From Onchidella celtica (lineage: Eukaryota > Mollusca > Gastropoda > Systellommatophora > Onchidiidae): a stretch of DNA of 64,000 nt. The DNA is taken from contig OZ007569.1 in assembly GCA_963931925.1 (NCBI GenBank), positions 76,622,479-76,686,478 of the forward strand. Direction: 5' to 3'. A program made the translations under genes and the position numbers. The first letter of the stretch is position 1. Each line of letters starts with the position of its first letter. The notes under the pieces are model-generated. The model was not told where the DNA came from, made no database searches, and worked only from the letters and a program-made list of their open reading frames with translations. Of the stretch, positions 22,964-36,803 are shown piece by piece.

Positions 22964-24243
22964 TCTGATATTATGGTAATATATCATCATGTAGTTGCTG
23001 TCTGTCCATCCATCAATTCTATCTAATTTGTCTGTCAATCTGACTCAGTGACTGTTTGTATAGTGTGTCTGTCTGACTAGTTTGCTAGTTGACCTGTGAC
23101 CACTTGGACTCGGCCCATCCATCTATAAATATACAGATACCGCCTACTTGATGACACAATCATAGAAGAGACATGTACATTCTCAAGTTTTGTCTTCATT
23201 ACCTTGACATAGTCCATCTTCACCTCCCAGACTCTGTACGGTGCACATTTTCCGGCACACACCAGTGACCAATAGAAGCAAAAGTGGCAGTGAAACATTG
23301 GGTGAACTCTCTCAACTTTTCCTTCTCCAATGCTTTTTTATTTGCCTTAATGATTGTTGTGGTAGCTTGGTCTTCCTCCTGATAGGATTGTTCACATCAG
23401 ATGTGTCATGCCCTCAGTTCCAGTGCCTCAATGTTCTAGTCATCAACAAGGGCAGGTGGAGGCGGCTTGCTTGTGCTTAGCGTCTGCAGGCAAGTCAGTT
23501 TGTCAATTCAACTCATAAAATTCAAGTCACTGGTTCCCTCCTTTTTTTCGGGGTGGGATTGGAGAAGAGGGGGGAGGGGGGGGGGTCTTTTTTTTTTTCA
23601 GTTAAACCGGGCGTACATAATACTATCTTTCATAAAATTCTCATCCTAATGCCCTGACTCGGCATTGAAACTAACCTGGGCCAAGACATTTCAAGGGGAC
23701 TTAATCCACATGAACCAGTTCTTTCTCCTAGGTGAGAGAAATAACAAACTTATGTCCCTTGCAGCAGACATGGACACAATTTCAGCGCCTGTTGATTGTC
23801 GCGAGTACATGTATTAGTTCCGATGTAGAGACACAATTGTAATCCATGTATGTAGTTTCATTGTCTAACCGAGAGGTAACATTAACGCTGCACTATCAGG
23901 TCTTCTAGTTGAGCATTCAATCAATAGAAGAAAAAAACAACAAAACCGTCATCTTCCCCCCGTCAGCTCTTTTTTTGTTGTTTTTGGAGCGAAATTGAAG
24001 CAATGATTTTTTTTTTTTTAATCTCTGAAAAGAAACTAGTTTGTATATGGAGAGTTATGAGACCAACTATGCAGTGCTATCTATTAGTATGATACAACAA
24101 CTGTGGCCTGGGAGAAATGCCGCTGTTGTGGACCAGTTTCTGTCATTGTAGCTGGCCTTCATCAGGTCACTTTCCACTTAACTTCAATGAGAATAGTCGA
24201 AAAATGAGTTCCCGTTTCGTAAACACTACAGGAAGACACACAG

Positions 24244-24248
<5 letters not shown>
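22964..24248. other. Gene-free stretch
   Basis: Nothing recognisable apart from a G-rich tract at about 23560-23586 and a poly-T run at about 23587. No coding frame with support. Confidence 0.6.
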
Positions 24249-26906
<2,658 letters not shown>

Positions 26907-26921
26907 AATCGGGTGTGTCCA
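26907..26921 (+). repeat. Target site duplication, left, of SINE copy 2
   Basis: AATCGGGTGTGTCCA; the identical right copy is at 27334-27348 after the poly-A tail. The first one or two A are ambiguous with the tail. Confidence 0.95.
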
Positions 26922-27333
26922 GGCATGTTGGAAAGTGGATTTTTCTCATATTTTCAAGTCCCTGGTCCTATTGGGGGGTAGGATCGAGTAGTTCTTGGAA
27001 ATTGGATTTTTCTCATATTTTCAAGTCCCTGGTCCTATTGGGGGGTAGGATCGAGTACCTAGTCTTCTCGGATAAGGACGAAAAAATTCGGAGGGCCCGT
27101 GTGCACGTTGCGCACGTTAAAGATACCTTGGCAGTTGGAAATCGTAAAGAGCAGGCCGAAAGGCCGCTGCCCGGGCAAAATTGAAATTAATAGATTAAAA
27201 TTTATCCATATCATCTCCCCCCCCCCCCCCTCCCCCGCCAGAACAAGAAATAATAAAACAAGTAAAGTGAGGTGTAAATGCCAAGGGCAGCGAACCTCCT
27301 AAAATAAAGACCTCAAAAAAAAAAAAAAAAAAA
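26922..27333 (+). mobile_element. 5'-truncated tRNA-SINE with target duplication (copy 2)
   Basis: Same family as the SINE at 13.1 kb, now on the + strand. The tRNA head is missing; the copy begins at GGCATGTTGGAAAG, carries both 67-bp tandem units and the conserved body, and ends ATAAAGACCTC plus about 20 A. A 15-bp target duplication (AATCGGGTGTGTCCA at 26907-26921 and 27334-27348) brackets it exactly. This shows insertion by target-primed reverse transcription and that 5' truncation happens in this family. Confidence 0.95.
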
Positions 27334-27348
27334 AATCGGGTGTGTCCA
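27334..27348 (+). repeat. Target site duplication, right, of SINE copy 2
   Basis: AATCGGGTGTGTCCA directly after the poly-A tail; identical to 26907-26921. Confidence 0.95.
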
Positions 27349-30300
27349 ACTGCACAGGTGTGTAAAGGTGTGTGTCCAAACACCTGTTTATTGCTTAATG
27401 AGTCCGAAATGCTCTTGTTATCTTCTTTAGATAAACACTTGAAACTCTTAGTGTAGGCCTACACCCCCGCCATCTGCCTTTTTTTATTTTTTAGACAATC
27501 AAATTTTAATTATTGTCATGGCTTTTTGTTTCGGCGTCTATTCTCTTCACGTCTACATCCACATTTTTACATTCACGATCCACTCAATCTCTTTTTGTCT
27601 GTACAAATCCTCGATTATATTTTTGTCCTAGATCTGCGCTATCTCATCTCAGTCTGTCGCCTCTTCCATTTTATGCAATTGTCGATGATGGATTGCACTT
27701 TTTGTTTTGTTTTGTCCTTTGAGACAGTGTATACTATTTCAACGCTTAAACCGCCCCCCCCCCCACCCTTTCTCCCCTGGTTGTGTTTAAATGTTTTCCC
27801 TTGGTTGCACACTTTAAGTGTACCCATTTTCTTTCTCTTTAAGGCGGTTTATGACTTGGGATATCCATTTAAGCGGGAGACATTTTCATTAAGACGTTAT
27901 CAAAACATCTTTATGTTTGATTCCATTGTTTGGGTTGGCCAGGTAAGGTCGGATGTTGACTAGTCGGAGAAGCTAAGCTAGCAGTTTGATGAACCCATTT
28001 CCACAAATGCAATAGTTCAGGCCGGCTTAATACTCAAGATTATTGTCTGTCTTGGCCAGATGAAAGGAAATGGGTAGATACGACACTTCATCATAGAAAA
28101 ACAATCTTAATGGCTTTTCCTCCGGGTTATAAAAGATACGGGAATGAGGGAAAAAATCAATTAAGCGTCGCGTCTCCAAGTGTCTCCATCTCTCCTAGTC
28201 ATTTTTTGTAGTTTCCATGACATTTAGATGCCAAAATGGTGCAAATGTAATTTTTTTGTCTAATGGATATTGAGTAATCCACAGCAAAGCAAAACACGAA
28301 CTTTTAATTTGTCTGTTCTCAAAATGATGATAGCTCTAGCTCATTGTTTCCAAACAGCGTTAACTCTTTGTATTTCCGCCATGTTGATTTTGACTGTCTC
28401 CGTATTTGCAAATGACAGTCATTGGGAAAACTTTTGTTCTCTCTTATCGATCGCAAAATGAGATGATGCACACACAGGCACCATGGCTTCCCTTGTCATC
28501 CACCAGTGAGCAAAATCGCATTTTCGCTTATAATTATTTAGTCCGCCAAGAGAAAAAAGAAAAAGGGTAATTTTGCGCAAACTGCTGACATCAAGTCATG
28601 CATATCCAAATAATAGCTAAGTCACCTGCGTATTGAGTGAAAACAACAACAACAAAAAACCTTGGACCTAGAAAATTATGCTGAAGTCATTTTTAGCCTT
28701 CTGGTATTTTGTGGCTGGAATGCATTCACACGGGGCGACTGTCCAAGTAGCTAAATCTGGGAAAGCTGCGCAATCATCCCTAGATATGAATGAAATTCAG
28801 GTCTGGCCACTTCAAGTGTCAGATTTTTGTTGAGACATTCACAATCATGTCATTTCTCTCAAGTGTTGCTTGAACAATGGGTAGATCATCAGACTAATGG
28901 CTGAGACTGACTGCCCGATCCTTTAATATAAATTCGTACAGAAATGGCCAACGAACTCTTCACAAAAGCTTTGTAAATCGAACGTACCAATATTTATGCG
29001 ATATTTATCGCATGTCCAAGCCATGTGGTGAGACTTTGGAGTTGGCAGATTGGCTGGCAGAACCCCCAGGTTGTTATATGATGAGAATCGCCACTGCCTG
29101 CACATCTAAATCAAACGACGATCGCTGGCTTGTTCCCCCTTACAAGCTGCGGGCTAATTTCACCCGTGGGTAAAGCGTCTGAGGGTGGAGACAAACCTGC
29201 TTGCTGCACGGACAAGACACATTAAGCCTCCCGTCCCCCGGGCATGGTTTCAATTAAAAGCCGTAGATTGGAAGACAACTAAGCCGGGGTAAAACAGAGT
29301 TACCTTATACTTAACCCCTTGGGGAACTCGGGTTATCGCCCGTGATCGCCGCCATTACAGATCCCTGTGACGGAGGAAGGCAGGAGGACATCAGAAATGG
29401 AGAGACAGAACAGTCTTAGTGAGGAAACATCAGATTTAATTCAACTGGTTGATCGGACAAGGAAAATTTGTGTGGAAAATGTCGGAAAAATAAAAACAGT
29501 ACAGCAGTACTAGCGTCTGTGACGTGGATGATGACAAGGGGGAGAACCAGGGGGGTCTAAGTTTGCCCTGGCAGGGAGCCAGGAAGATCAGGTCTACTGT
29601 GTGACTGGGCATCGTTTCTCCAGGTCTCGCTAGGCTCTGGTCTATTACATGAATTGTTTCCTTCCTGGTCTCGCGGCTCAGTTCCTTGAACTTTAACTAT
29701 CGCAAATTGATTCTTCAATGGTCAAGGCGTGCCTTGTCAATTACTCTAAATTATCTCGACTGACGAAACCATAAAAGTATAAAGCCTGTCACCCCCGCCG
29801 CCTCCGCCCCATTTTACCCCTTACTCGCAGGTTTCATTTATTAACCCTTCTCTTTGCCCATAATGCCTGATAGGTCGTGTGGGACAGGCTTGGCTCCAGG
29901 CACTTGTTGTTTTGTTTTTTTTCGTTCTGTTTTAAAATCACTTTAAAAAAAACAACAAAAAAACTTGGATTGTCTTGATCTGTGTGTCTAGCTTTGCCAG
30001 TCTACGGCCAACCTTGTGTATCTTTATCCATCTCCTCAGTAAGGGTGACATTTTTGTTCACTTTCAGCAAAAACTATTTCCAATTTCACCATCCAAAATC
30101 TGACTGTGGTAATTGGCGCTGGTTGATGTGGTCTTCTTTCCTCATCTCACAACCAGACGACCTCGTCTTCATCATTATCATCATCATCATCGATATTAAC
30201 ATAAGTATTCACCGTATTGTTCTTGTCACTGGTTTCTTTTGAATAAACACACGTGCCTCCCCCCCCCTCTCTCCTCTTTCCTGTTTCCATTCTAAGGAAG

Positions 30301-30415
30301 TGTTGATCTTCAAGTATGAGAGTCAGGCAATAGTAATTATACTTTGCCCCACGACCCGCATCTTTTCCTCTTCCTGAGCATTTCATTCCTATTTATGTGC
30401 CATGTTGAGTTTGTT
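27349..30415. other. Gene-free stretch of 3 kb
   Basis: No coding gene seen. Around 28900-29350 the sequence loses its simple-repeat character and becomes more balanced in base composition. That could mark a conserved non-coding element, but only comparison between species could tell. A CAT/ATC microsatellite lies at 30172-30192. Confidence 0.5.
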
Positions 30416-30420
30416 ATCGA
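30416..30420. repeat. ATCGA target duplication, left of the solo LTR
   Basis: A 5-bp direct repeat identical to 31651-31655; 5 bp is usual for Ty3/gypsy-like and many other LTR elements. Confidence 0.9.
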
Positions 30421-31650
30421 TGTCACAAATCCCCGACTGGGAGATGTAATAGTTTATGACAGGACAACAATCACGAACAAACAAGTTTAACACTTAACAG
30501 AACAATCCATCAGACTCACACATTTATTAAACATAATTATACAGATAATAGCGCAATTACATACATTATATTATTGAAATTAACTGCCGTACAACGGCCT
30601 TATTCTCACACGCACTCTCCCCTCGGATCCACAGCCCGGTAGTTACTCCTAAAGGCACTTCGGCCTCAGCCTCTCCCCTCAGGGTCTTAATAGCACATTA
30701 ATAATTCACTGGCACCGCCGTCTCTCAATATCACCTTCCTATTGTCATACACCTTAGCACTCCCCTAGCACCTCAGCAGGGCAATAACACATTATCATTT
30801 CAATAAACATTATCATTTCAATAGTACAGTATTAGTTCACTAGCCCCTCAACATGGCAACAGTACATTATCACATTCACGCTCATATCTACGTCCCTGTC
30901 CGTGGCCTGACTGCCACGACTTTATGTGCCTCTACTGTCCTGCACTGACAGCCTCACTTCTGGCCTATGTGTGGCCTCCGGCCCTATGCTGGCCTATCAC
31001 CGTAGGCGGCGCTCTTGGCCCGACCTCGGCACCTACAAGAATAACATTACATTGGTATAATACCCTACCCTTCCTATTCACTCCACCTCTCCTTACAACC
31101 CATGAAGCGTACACACAATAGTTCACATTTCACTCACCACACATCTTACGGTAACACCCCTCCATCGGAGTACACACTACTCACTCGCGCTACAAATCCA
31201 TGAACTCACTTTCATCTATCGCTCATGGCGCACATTGCTATATCCAATATCAAGGACTTCCACCTTCCTCACATATACTTATTTACATCATGGTAATAGA
31301 CGAATATACTATAATACATCAATCATAATTATCAATCAACGTTCTACCTACCAGTCATTACTGGAAAAACTCTCTCACTGGTCTCTCGACTGCTCCCCTT
31401 ATGTCCGCCCGATGGGCTCTTACTAGCGTCCGTTCCGTAGGACCTTCTAACTTGCAGTGATAGTAATACAGCGCTTTCGCCTCATTCAGACCCCCCACCA
31501 CTCACAACAGCACGCTTAACTTACTTGTCTACGTGCGTTAATTTTACTCTCCTCCTTTCCCGTCTTTCCCTACTTGTCTGCCGTGAGCCCTTCTTACTCT
31601 ACACCCGCTCTGTAGCAATCCCCTTAATTGCACTCACTCCACTCGTGACA
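30421..31650 (-). mobile_element. Solo LTR, 1230 bp
   Basis: The block begins TGTCACAAATCCCC and ends CACTCGTGACA, so it has TG...CA ends with inverted termini TGTCAC/GTGACA. It is flanked on both sides by the 5-bp duplication ATCGA (30416-30420 and 31651-31655). These are the marks of an LTR left after recombination removed the internal part; no gag or pol sequence remains. The poly(A) signal reads AATAAA on the - strand (30523-30528), which sets the orientation. The + strand is markedly C-rich and G-poor relative to its surroundings. A 16-bp direct repeat (CATTATCATTTCAATA) occurs at about 30791 and 30807. The superfamily cannot be decided from an LTR alone. Confidence 0.9.
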
Positions 31651-31655
31651 ATCGA
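31651..31655. repeat. ATCGA target duplication, right of the solo LTR
   Basis: Matches 30416-30420 and directly follows the terminal GTGACA. Confidence 0.9.
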
Positions 31656-31823
31656 TTCTGTGGCTTTTTTTAACTGGGAAACAGAACAAACTCAATGACG
31701 TTCATTGAGATACAACAATGTACAATATAATAAATACAGGAAAAAAATCGTACAACAACAATAAGAAAACGAAAAAGTAAACAGATTTAAATGTGAAAAG
31801 ACTATAAAATTATCACACAAACA

Positions 31824-31835
31824 CAAACACAAAAG
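31824..31835 (+). repeat. Target duplication, left of the chimera
   Basis: CAAACACAAAAG, identical to 32773-32784. The surrounding ACAAAC microrepeat makes the left edge slightly ambiguous. Confidence 0.78.
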
Positions 31836-32772
31836 AGTGGGGGGGGGGGGAGGGGTAGGGAGAGACAAGGAAAGAGAAAGAAGGAGAGAGAGAGAGAGTC
31901 TAGTTCTCGTCCCTTTTGGCATGATTCCTCCCATAGACTGCTACTGCAAAAGAATATCAAGATCGAAAATTGTTTGTGTACTGGGCGACACTGCAAAAAT
32001 CGTTAATAATTAAATAAAAATTCGAGACAAAAAAAAAAAAAACGAAGCAGAAAATATGTTTCAGCCAGATCCAGTCAACATGAAATGACTTGACATCTCA
32101 AACTTGGGTAGATAAGACTAAATAAATATACGATCTTCATCTCCCAGCACGCACCCAGTTTACACACAGAGGCTATTGGAATCTTGATCTACACATGTGG
32201 GAGCCTTTGGTTTCCATCTTTTCCATTAGACTTTTTATCGTAGACTTTACGACCAAGAAATGAAAGGTGGATCTAACCTCACTAGTTGGTGCTAACAGGG
32301 GACAAGGTGGTCTAGAGGCAAGGTGCTCGCCTCTCATGCCAAGGGTCCCGGGTTCTAAACCCGGGCAGTGCAGGCATGTTGGAAAGTGGATTTTTCTCAT
32401 ATTTTCAAGTCCCTGGTCCTATTGGGGGGTAGGATCGAGTAGTTCTTGGAAATTGGATTTTTCTCATATTTTCAAGTCCCTGGTCCTGTTGGGGGGGTAG
32501 GATCGAGTACCTAGTCTTCTCGGATAAGGACGAAAAAATTCGGAGGGCCCGTGTGCACGTTGCGCACGTTAAAGATACCTTGGCAGTTGGAAATCGTATA
32601 GAGCAGGCCGAAAGGCCGCTGCCCGGGCAAAATTGAAATTAATAGATTAAAAATTTATCCATATCATCTCCCCCCCCCCCCCCCCTCCCCGCCAGAACAA
32701 GAAATAATAAAATAAGTAAAGTGAGGTGTAAATGCCAAGGGCAGCGAACCTCCTAAAATAAAGACCTCAAAT
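31836..32772 (+). mobile_element. Chimeric insertion: copied downstream locus fused to a SINE
   Basis: Two parts are joined. Positions 31836-32300 are a near-identical copy (a few substitutions and length changes in the G tract) of 35461-35921. At CTAACAGGG the copy ends and the full-length SINE starts (GGGACAAGG), sharing two or three G. The SINE ends at ACCTCAA near 32770. The 12-bp repeat CAAACACAAAAG lies immediately before the copied part (31824-31835) and immediately after the SINE (32773-32784), so the whole unit went in as one event. The downstream locus has no SINE and no such flanks, which makes it the donor. Confidence 0.82.
32299..32772 (+). mobile_element. tRNA-derived SINE, full length (copy 3, part of the chimera)
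   Basis: The tRNA-like head has an A box TGGTCTAGAGG and a weak B box GGTTCTAAACC. Two 67-bp tandem units follow, then the conserved body with GTGTGCACGTTGCGCACGTT, a poly-C tract of about 16 and the AT-rich end. CCCGGGCAG in the head (32360-32368) is complementary to CTGCCCGGG near the 3' part (32619-32627), so the RNA could close on itself. This pairing is also present in copy 1. Confidence 0.92.
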
Positions 32773-32784
32773 CAAACACAAAAG
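32773..32784 (+). repeat. Target duplication, right of the chimera
   Basis: CAAACACAAAAG directly after the SINE end; identical to 31824-31835. Confidence 0.78.
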
Positions 32785-35460
32785 CAGATCTATCTCCGAT
32801 CTGTTGCTCCCAGAATCAGATCTTCATAAAGAAAGCAATTATACACCAATACAGGGGGCTCTTCAATCACTTAAGAGCTTCAGTCAGATTTCTAGACCAC
32901 GCAAAATTAGGATACAATGTCCGATAGGGTCGACATCTCCACGGAAACAGCACAGAATACACAGGTTGAATCACGACTTTATCTTCTTTATCATGCACTT
33001 TTCTAGTTAAGGTGTCTTCATTTTATTGCTTGCTTATGGTCAGTCATTGATTGTCCGGCGTCTAGCGATAGCTCCCAGTGTTTTTCATTCAAGCTTCTTT
33101 ATGGTGTGACTTCTCTCTCTTCTCAACGCTCATCTGCTCTGGGCATCCCGGAGATCAAACGCTCACAAGGGACACTTCATTGAAGGTAAATGGCCATTCT
33201 CGGGTCAATGAAGTGGCTTCTGTCTACACCTCTCTATGAATGCCATTGTAGTGAGCGTGAACCACAGAGATTTGTCCTCAAATATTGGTTTTTGAAGTGC
33301 CGCTCGATTTACAGATAACAAATTTAGTACTGAACTAACCAGACACAAAACATCAGGGTGGGCTTAGCTTGTCATGGTGATGCTGGTGAATGAAGCACTC
33401 AGAGCGTCAGTGACAGTCCTCTATAGTCTTCTTTCCTGCCCATGCTTCAGTGAACAAAATAGCCTATTTGATCCGAATCTGAGGAGCAACAACAGAAAAG
33501 AAACGACATTTCAACGACAAGTCAAACCCAACATAACTGTAGGTTAGACTAACCAAATTTCTTAGTTTCTGCCTTGCTCTGTCAAATCTGTGAAATGTTC
33601 GAACTTCCCTGTCTCTACTTCGGCCTGTCTTTATAATTTAAGCGATAATTTAATGCTACTGATCACAGTTTGACCGGGGAATGAAGGTCGACATGAGCGA
33701 TTTTGCCAAATTATCATAGAAATTCACAGTGAGAATGGCGAATGCATAAATGTCGTCAGCCTGGGGTTGTACAGTTCTCGGTGTCTTTGACTGGACATTA
33801 AGAATGTCAGAAATATCAAAATAAATCTATTGTCTAGTTTGGGGAAGACACTCAATTCTGTTCATGAACATTTTGAGAAAAGAACATTCAGGCGTCTGAA
33901 CAGCAAATGTTCACACAAAGTTTCCACTGGCATGAGACAAAAGGAGAAACATAAGACTGAATTAAAATAATTTAATAATCATAATGATAATAAATGGAGT
34001 AAGAAAGTAAGTGCTCCAATGTAATTATGAAAGACTTTTGAACCGCTGAGCCTTGAATTCTGCAAAATATCATAATACGCATACAAAGACATGTAGGTGT
34101 GCGTGGGCATAGTATTTCTTACTTGGGGCTTTGCTACATACAACTTTTTCTTTATTGCCCAATTTTTACTTTTGAGCTTTATCATGAAGTTCGCTATATT
34201 TTTATACTTTCATTGTCTTTGAGCCACAACTGAGTTGAACAGAAGAAAGTGTTCCGACCATTAATTGAGCCGGAAACAAAAAGTTTATGGTTTGTTCAAT
34301 AAACTCTTTGGCCGGACAAAAAAGACGCATTTTCTTTGGGTACAATTAAAAAGTGTGACAGAAAAGTTCGTTCTGCGCCTGAATTGACACATTAGTGATC
34401 AACTTTGTAGATGACACCGAGGTATTCCCCGAGTCAGCCGGCCAACTAGTGGTCATAATAAAAATAATAATACCTGACGTAATGAGATTGGTGGAGCCCG
34501 ACTGCCCATTGCCTGGTGCGCGGTCCTCAAGGTCGACTGATGTCAAGTTCATTGAATTTTGATGATAACCACTTGCAATGACGTTGTAGTAGTAATCCTC
34601 TGACCCATAATTATCTCGCCTGTCAGTGAATTAGTTGGTATAGTCCGTCCTTCCATCCATCCATCCATCCATCAATCCACAGACATGCAAACACACAGAC
34701 AGACAGACAGACAGACACAAACACAGACATACACAAACAGTAAGAAAAAAAAAACCACCACCAGGTATTACTTCAGCCCAACCACGTCCATACCGACTCT
34801 ACTCCACATAGAGGAATGCTATGATGATCACCGTAATCTGTGTGAGCCGCCCACAGTGAAGACACTCGCGCCCATTGCCCCCCCCCCCTTTTCCCTCTCC
34901 GCACACATACATCCATATAAACACACACACACAACCGGTAGATTGCATGATCCTCACCATTGGGAGGGTTTCTGGCTCCGTCTTTGATGTCATTGTGGCT
35001 GGTCCATCAAGGCTTATCATGTGGTAATCCATATGCCTTAATAACTCTAATGTCCTGTTTTTGTTGTTTTTTTTGCTGTACATTTAGGACGTTTTTGACG
35101 TTTTTGTTCGCTTTCACAGCTGGAAAATTTCCGACCAACCGGCATTCAGGAAACCCACAAAAAAATCTAGATATTTTTTGGCAAAACCTTCTAACCGCCG
35201 AGAGCTCGAGATAATTCTACACCACCGCCCCCCCCCCCCCCCCACCCACAAATAACAAGAAATATCTTTTTCATTTCCTTCTCCATATCGTCCTTTTCGC
35301 GTGTTGAACTTGATTACACTCAAAAACGTTTATAGTTATAGATGCCGCTGTTTGATTTCATTCACTTTTGAATAAAGGGGGTTGGGGGGGGGGGGGATAA
35401 TTCTTTTTTCTTTGTTTGTTTTGTTATTCAATACAAGAGAAATGAGACAGACACAATGAG
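32785..35460. other. Gene-free stretch
   Basis: No supported gene. It contains an 11-bp perfect inverted repeat (CACTTCATTGA at 33173, TCAATGAAGTG at 33205) with ATGGCCAT in the loop, CATC and ACAG microsatellites at 34655-34717, and poly-C runs at about 34878 and 35228. Confidence 0.6.
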
Positions 35461-35921
35461 AGAGTGGGGGGGGGGGTAGGGAGAGACAAGGAAAAAGAAA
35501 GAAGGAGAGAGAGAGAGAGTCTAGTTCTCGTCCCTTTTGGCATGATTCCTCCCATAGACTGCTACTGCAAAAGAATATCAAGATCGAAAATTGTTTGTGT
35601 ACTGGGCGACACTGCAAAAATCGTTAATAATTAAATAAAAATTCGAGACAAAAAAAAAAAAAACGAAGCAGAAAATATGTTTCAGCCAGATCCAGTCAAC
35701 ATGAAATGACTTGACATCTCAAACTTGGGTAGATAAGACTAAATAAATATACGATCTTCATCTCCCAGCACGCACCCAGTTTACACACAGAGGCTATTGG
35801 AATCTTGATCTACACATGTGGGAGCCTTTGGTTTTCATCTTTTCCATTAGACTTTTTATCGTAGACTTTACGACCAAGAAATGAAAGGTGGATCTAACCT
35901 CACTAGTTGGTGCTAACAGGG
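35461..35921 (+). repeat. Donor copy of the duplicated segment
   Basis: This roughly 460-bp segment is nearly identical to 31836-32300 but here continues directly into unrelated sequence (TACTCAAATCTTC) with no SINE and no flanking duplication. It includes a GA-rich microsatellite at its left edge, an internal run of 13 A and no open frame of note. Its identity with the chimera part indicates recent copying. Confidence 0.85.
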
Positions 35922-36603
35922 TACTCAAATCTTCATATTTCTTTCCGCCGACAAAAGCAAGTGAAACGCTCAGAGACACGGACATGTGGTTATTTATATC
36001 TTGGGATAGTTGAAAGCTTTGCAGCCTGTAGGACCTCTAGCTACAAGTAAGATAAACTGATAAAATGTTTTTTACGGCCTTTAAAGATTTTCCACTGTTG
36101 GATGAGAGGAAGAGCGTCAACGGCCGTCAAAGCTAAAATATCCTGCAGTCAAAGAGAATTGATATCAGCCAAACACCAGAGATGCACGCAATTCTTCACA
36201 CAGATTTCACCCAAGGAATATTGATCGAATTATTGTTAAGTGTGTGTGATTAAGATAATTACTGAAATAAACATTCTTTAATGACCAGCAGTCATTTGAC
36301 CCGTTGCTCTCTTGGAAGTATTCTGGGCTAAGATTTCAAAGGTTCTGAACCTGCTGGACAATCCACTGTAATCACATTTACAATCTCAGCATTGGCCTCA
36401 GTCTGAGAAAACGCTTTCAGATCTTATGGACAAAATGCAAATCTATTTTCTGCAGAACGTTTTGTCGGATGTAAACAGCACAAAAACGTGTGTAATATAA
36501 TTCTGACTGGGGACAATTTCACACGCACTTCCCGTAGTATATTTTTGTTCCCTCAGTTTATGTAGACTTGAAAGGGACTTAGCAAGATGTTTTCTGCGGC
36601 TTA
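35922..36603. other. Gene-free stretch before the assembly gap
   Basis: No coding frame, RNA gene or repeat recognised. Confidence 0.6.
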
Positions 36604-36803
36604 NNNNNNNNNNNNNNNNNNNNNNNNNNNNNNNNNNNNNNNNNNNNNNNNNNNNNNNNNNNNNNNNNNNNNNNNNNNNNNNNNNNNNNNNNNNNNNNNN
36701 NNNNNNNNNNNNNNNNNNNNNNNNNNNNNNNNNNNNNNNNNNNNNNNNNNNNNNNNNNNNNNNNNNNNNNNNNNNNNNNNNNNNNNNNNNNNNNNNNNNN
36801 NNN
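36604..36803. other. Assembly gap (200 N)
   Basis: Exactly 200 unknown bases. The round number suggests a scaffold join of unsized distance, so order and spacing across this point are less certain. The open frame that appears to cross it is not real. Confidence 0.99.

Noticed and set aside
31802..35617. Identical Ser-Leu-rich frames at 31.8 and 35.4 kb
   Set aside because: These come from the duplicated segment and its GA microsatellite; no sign of a gene.
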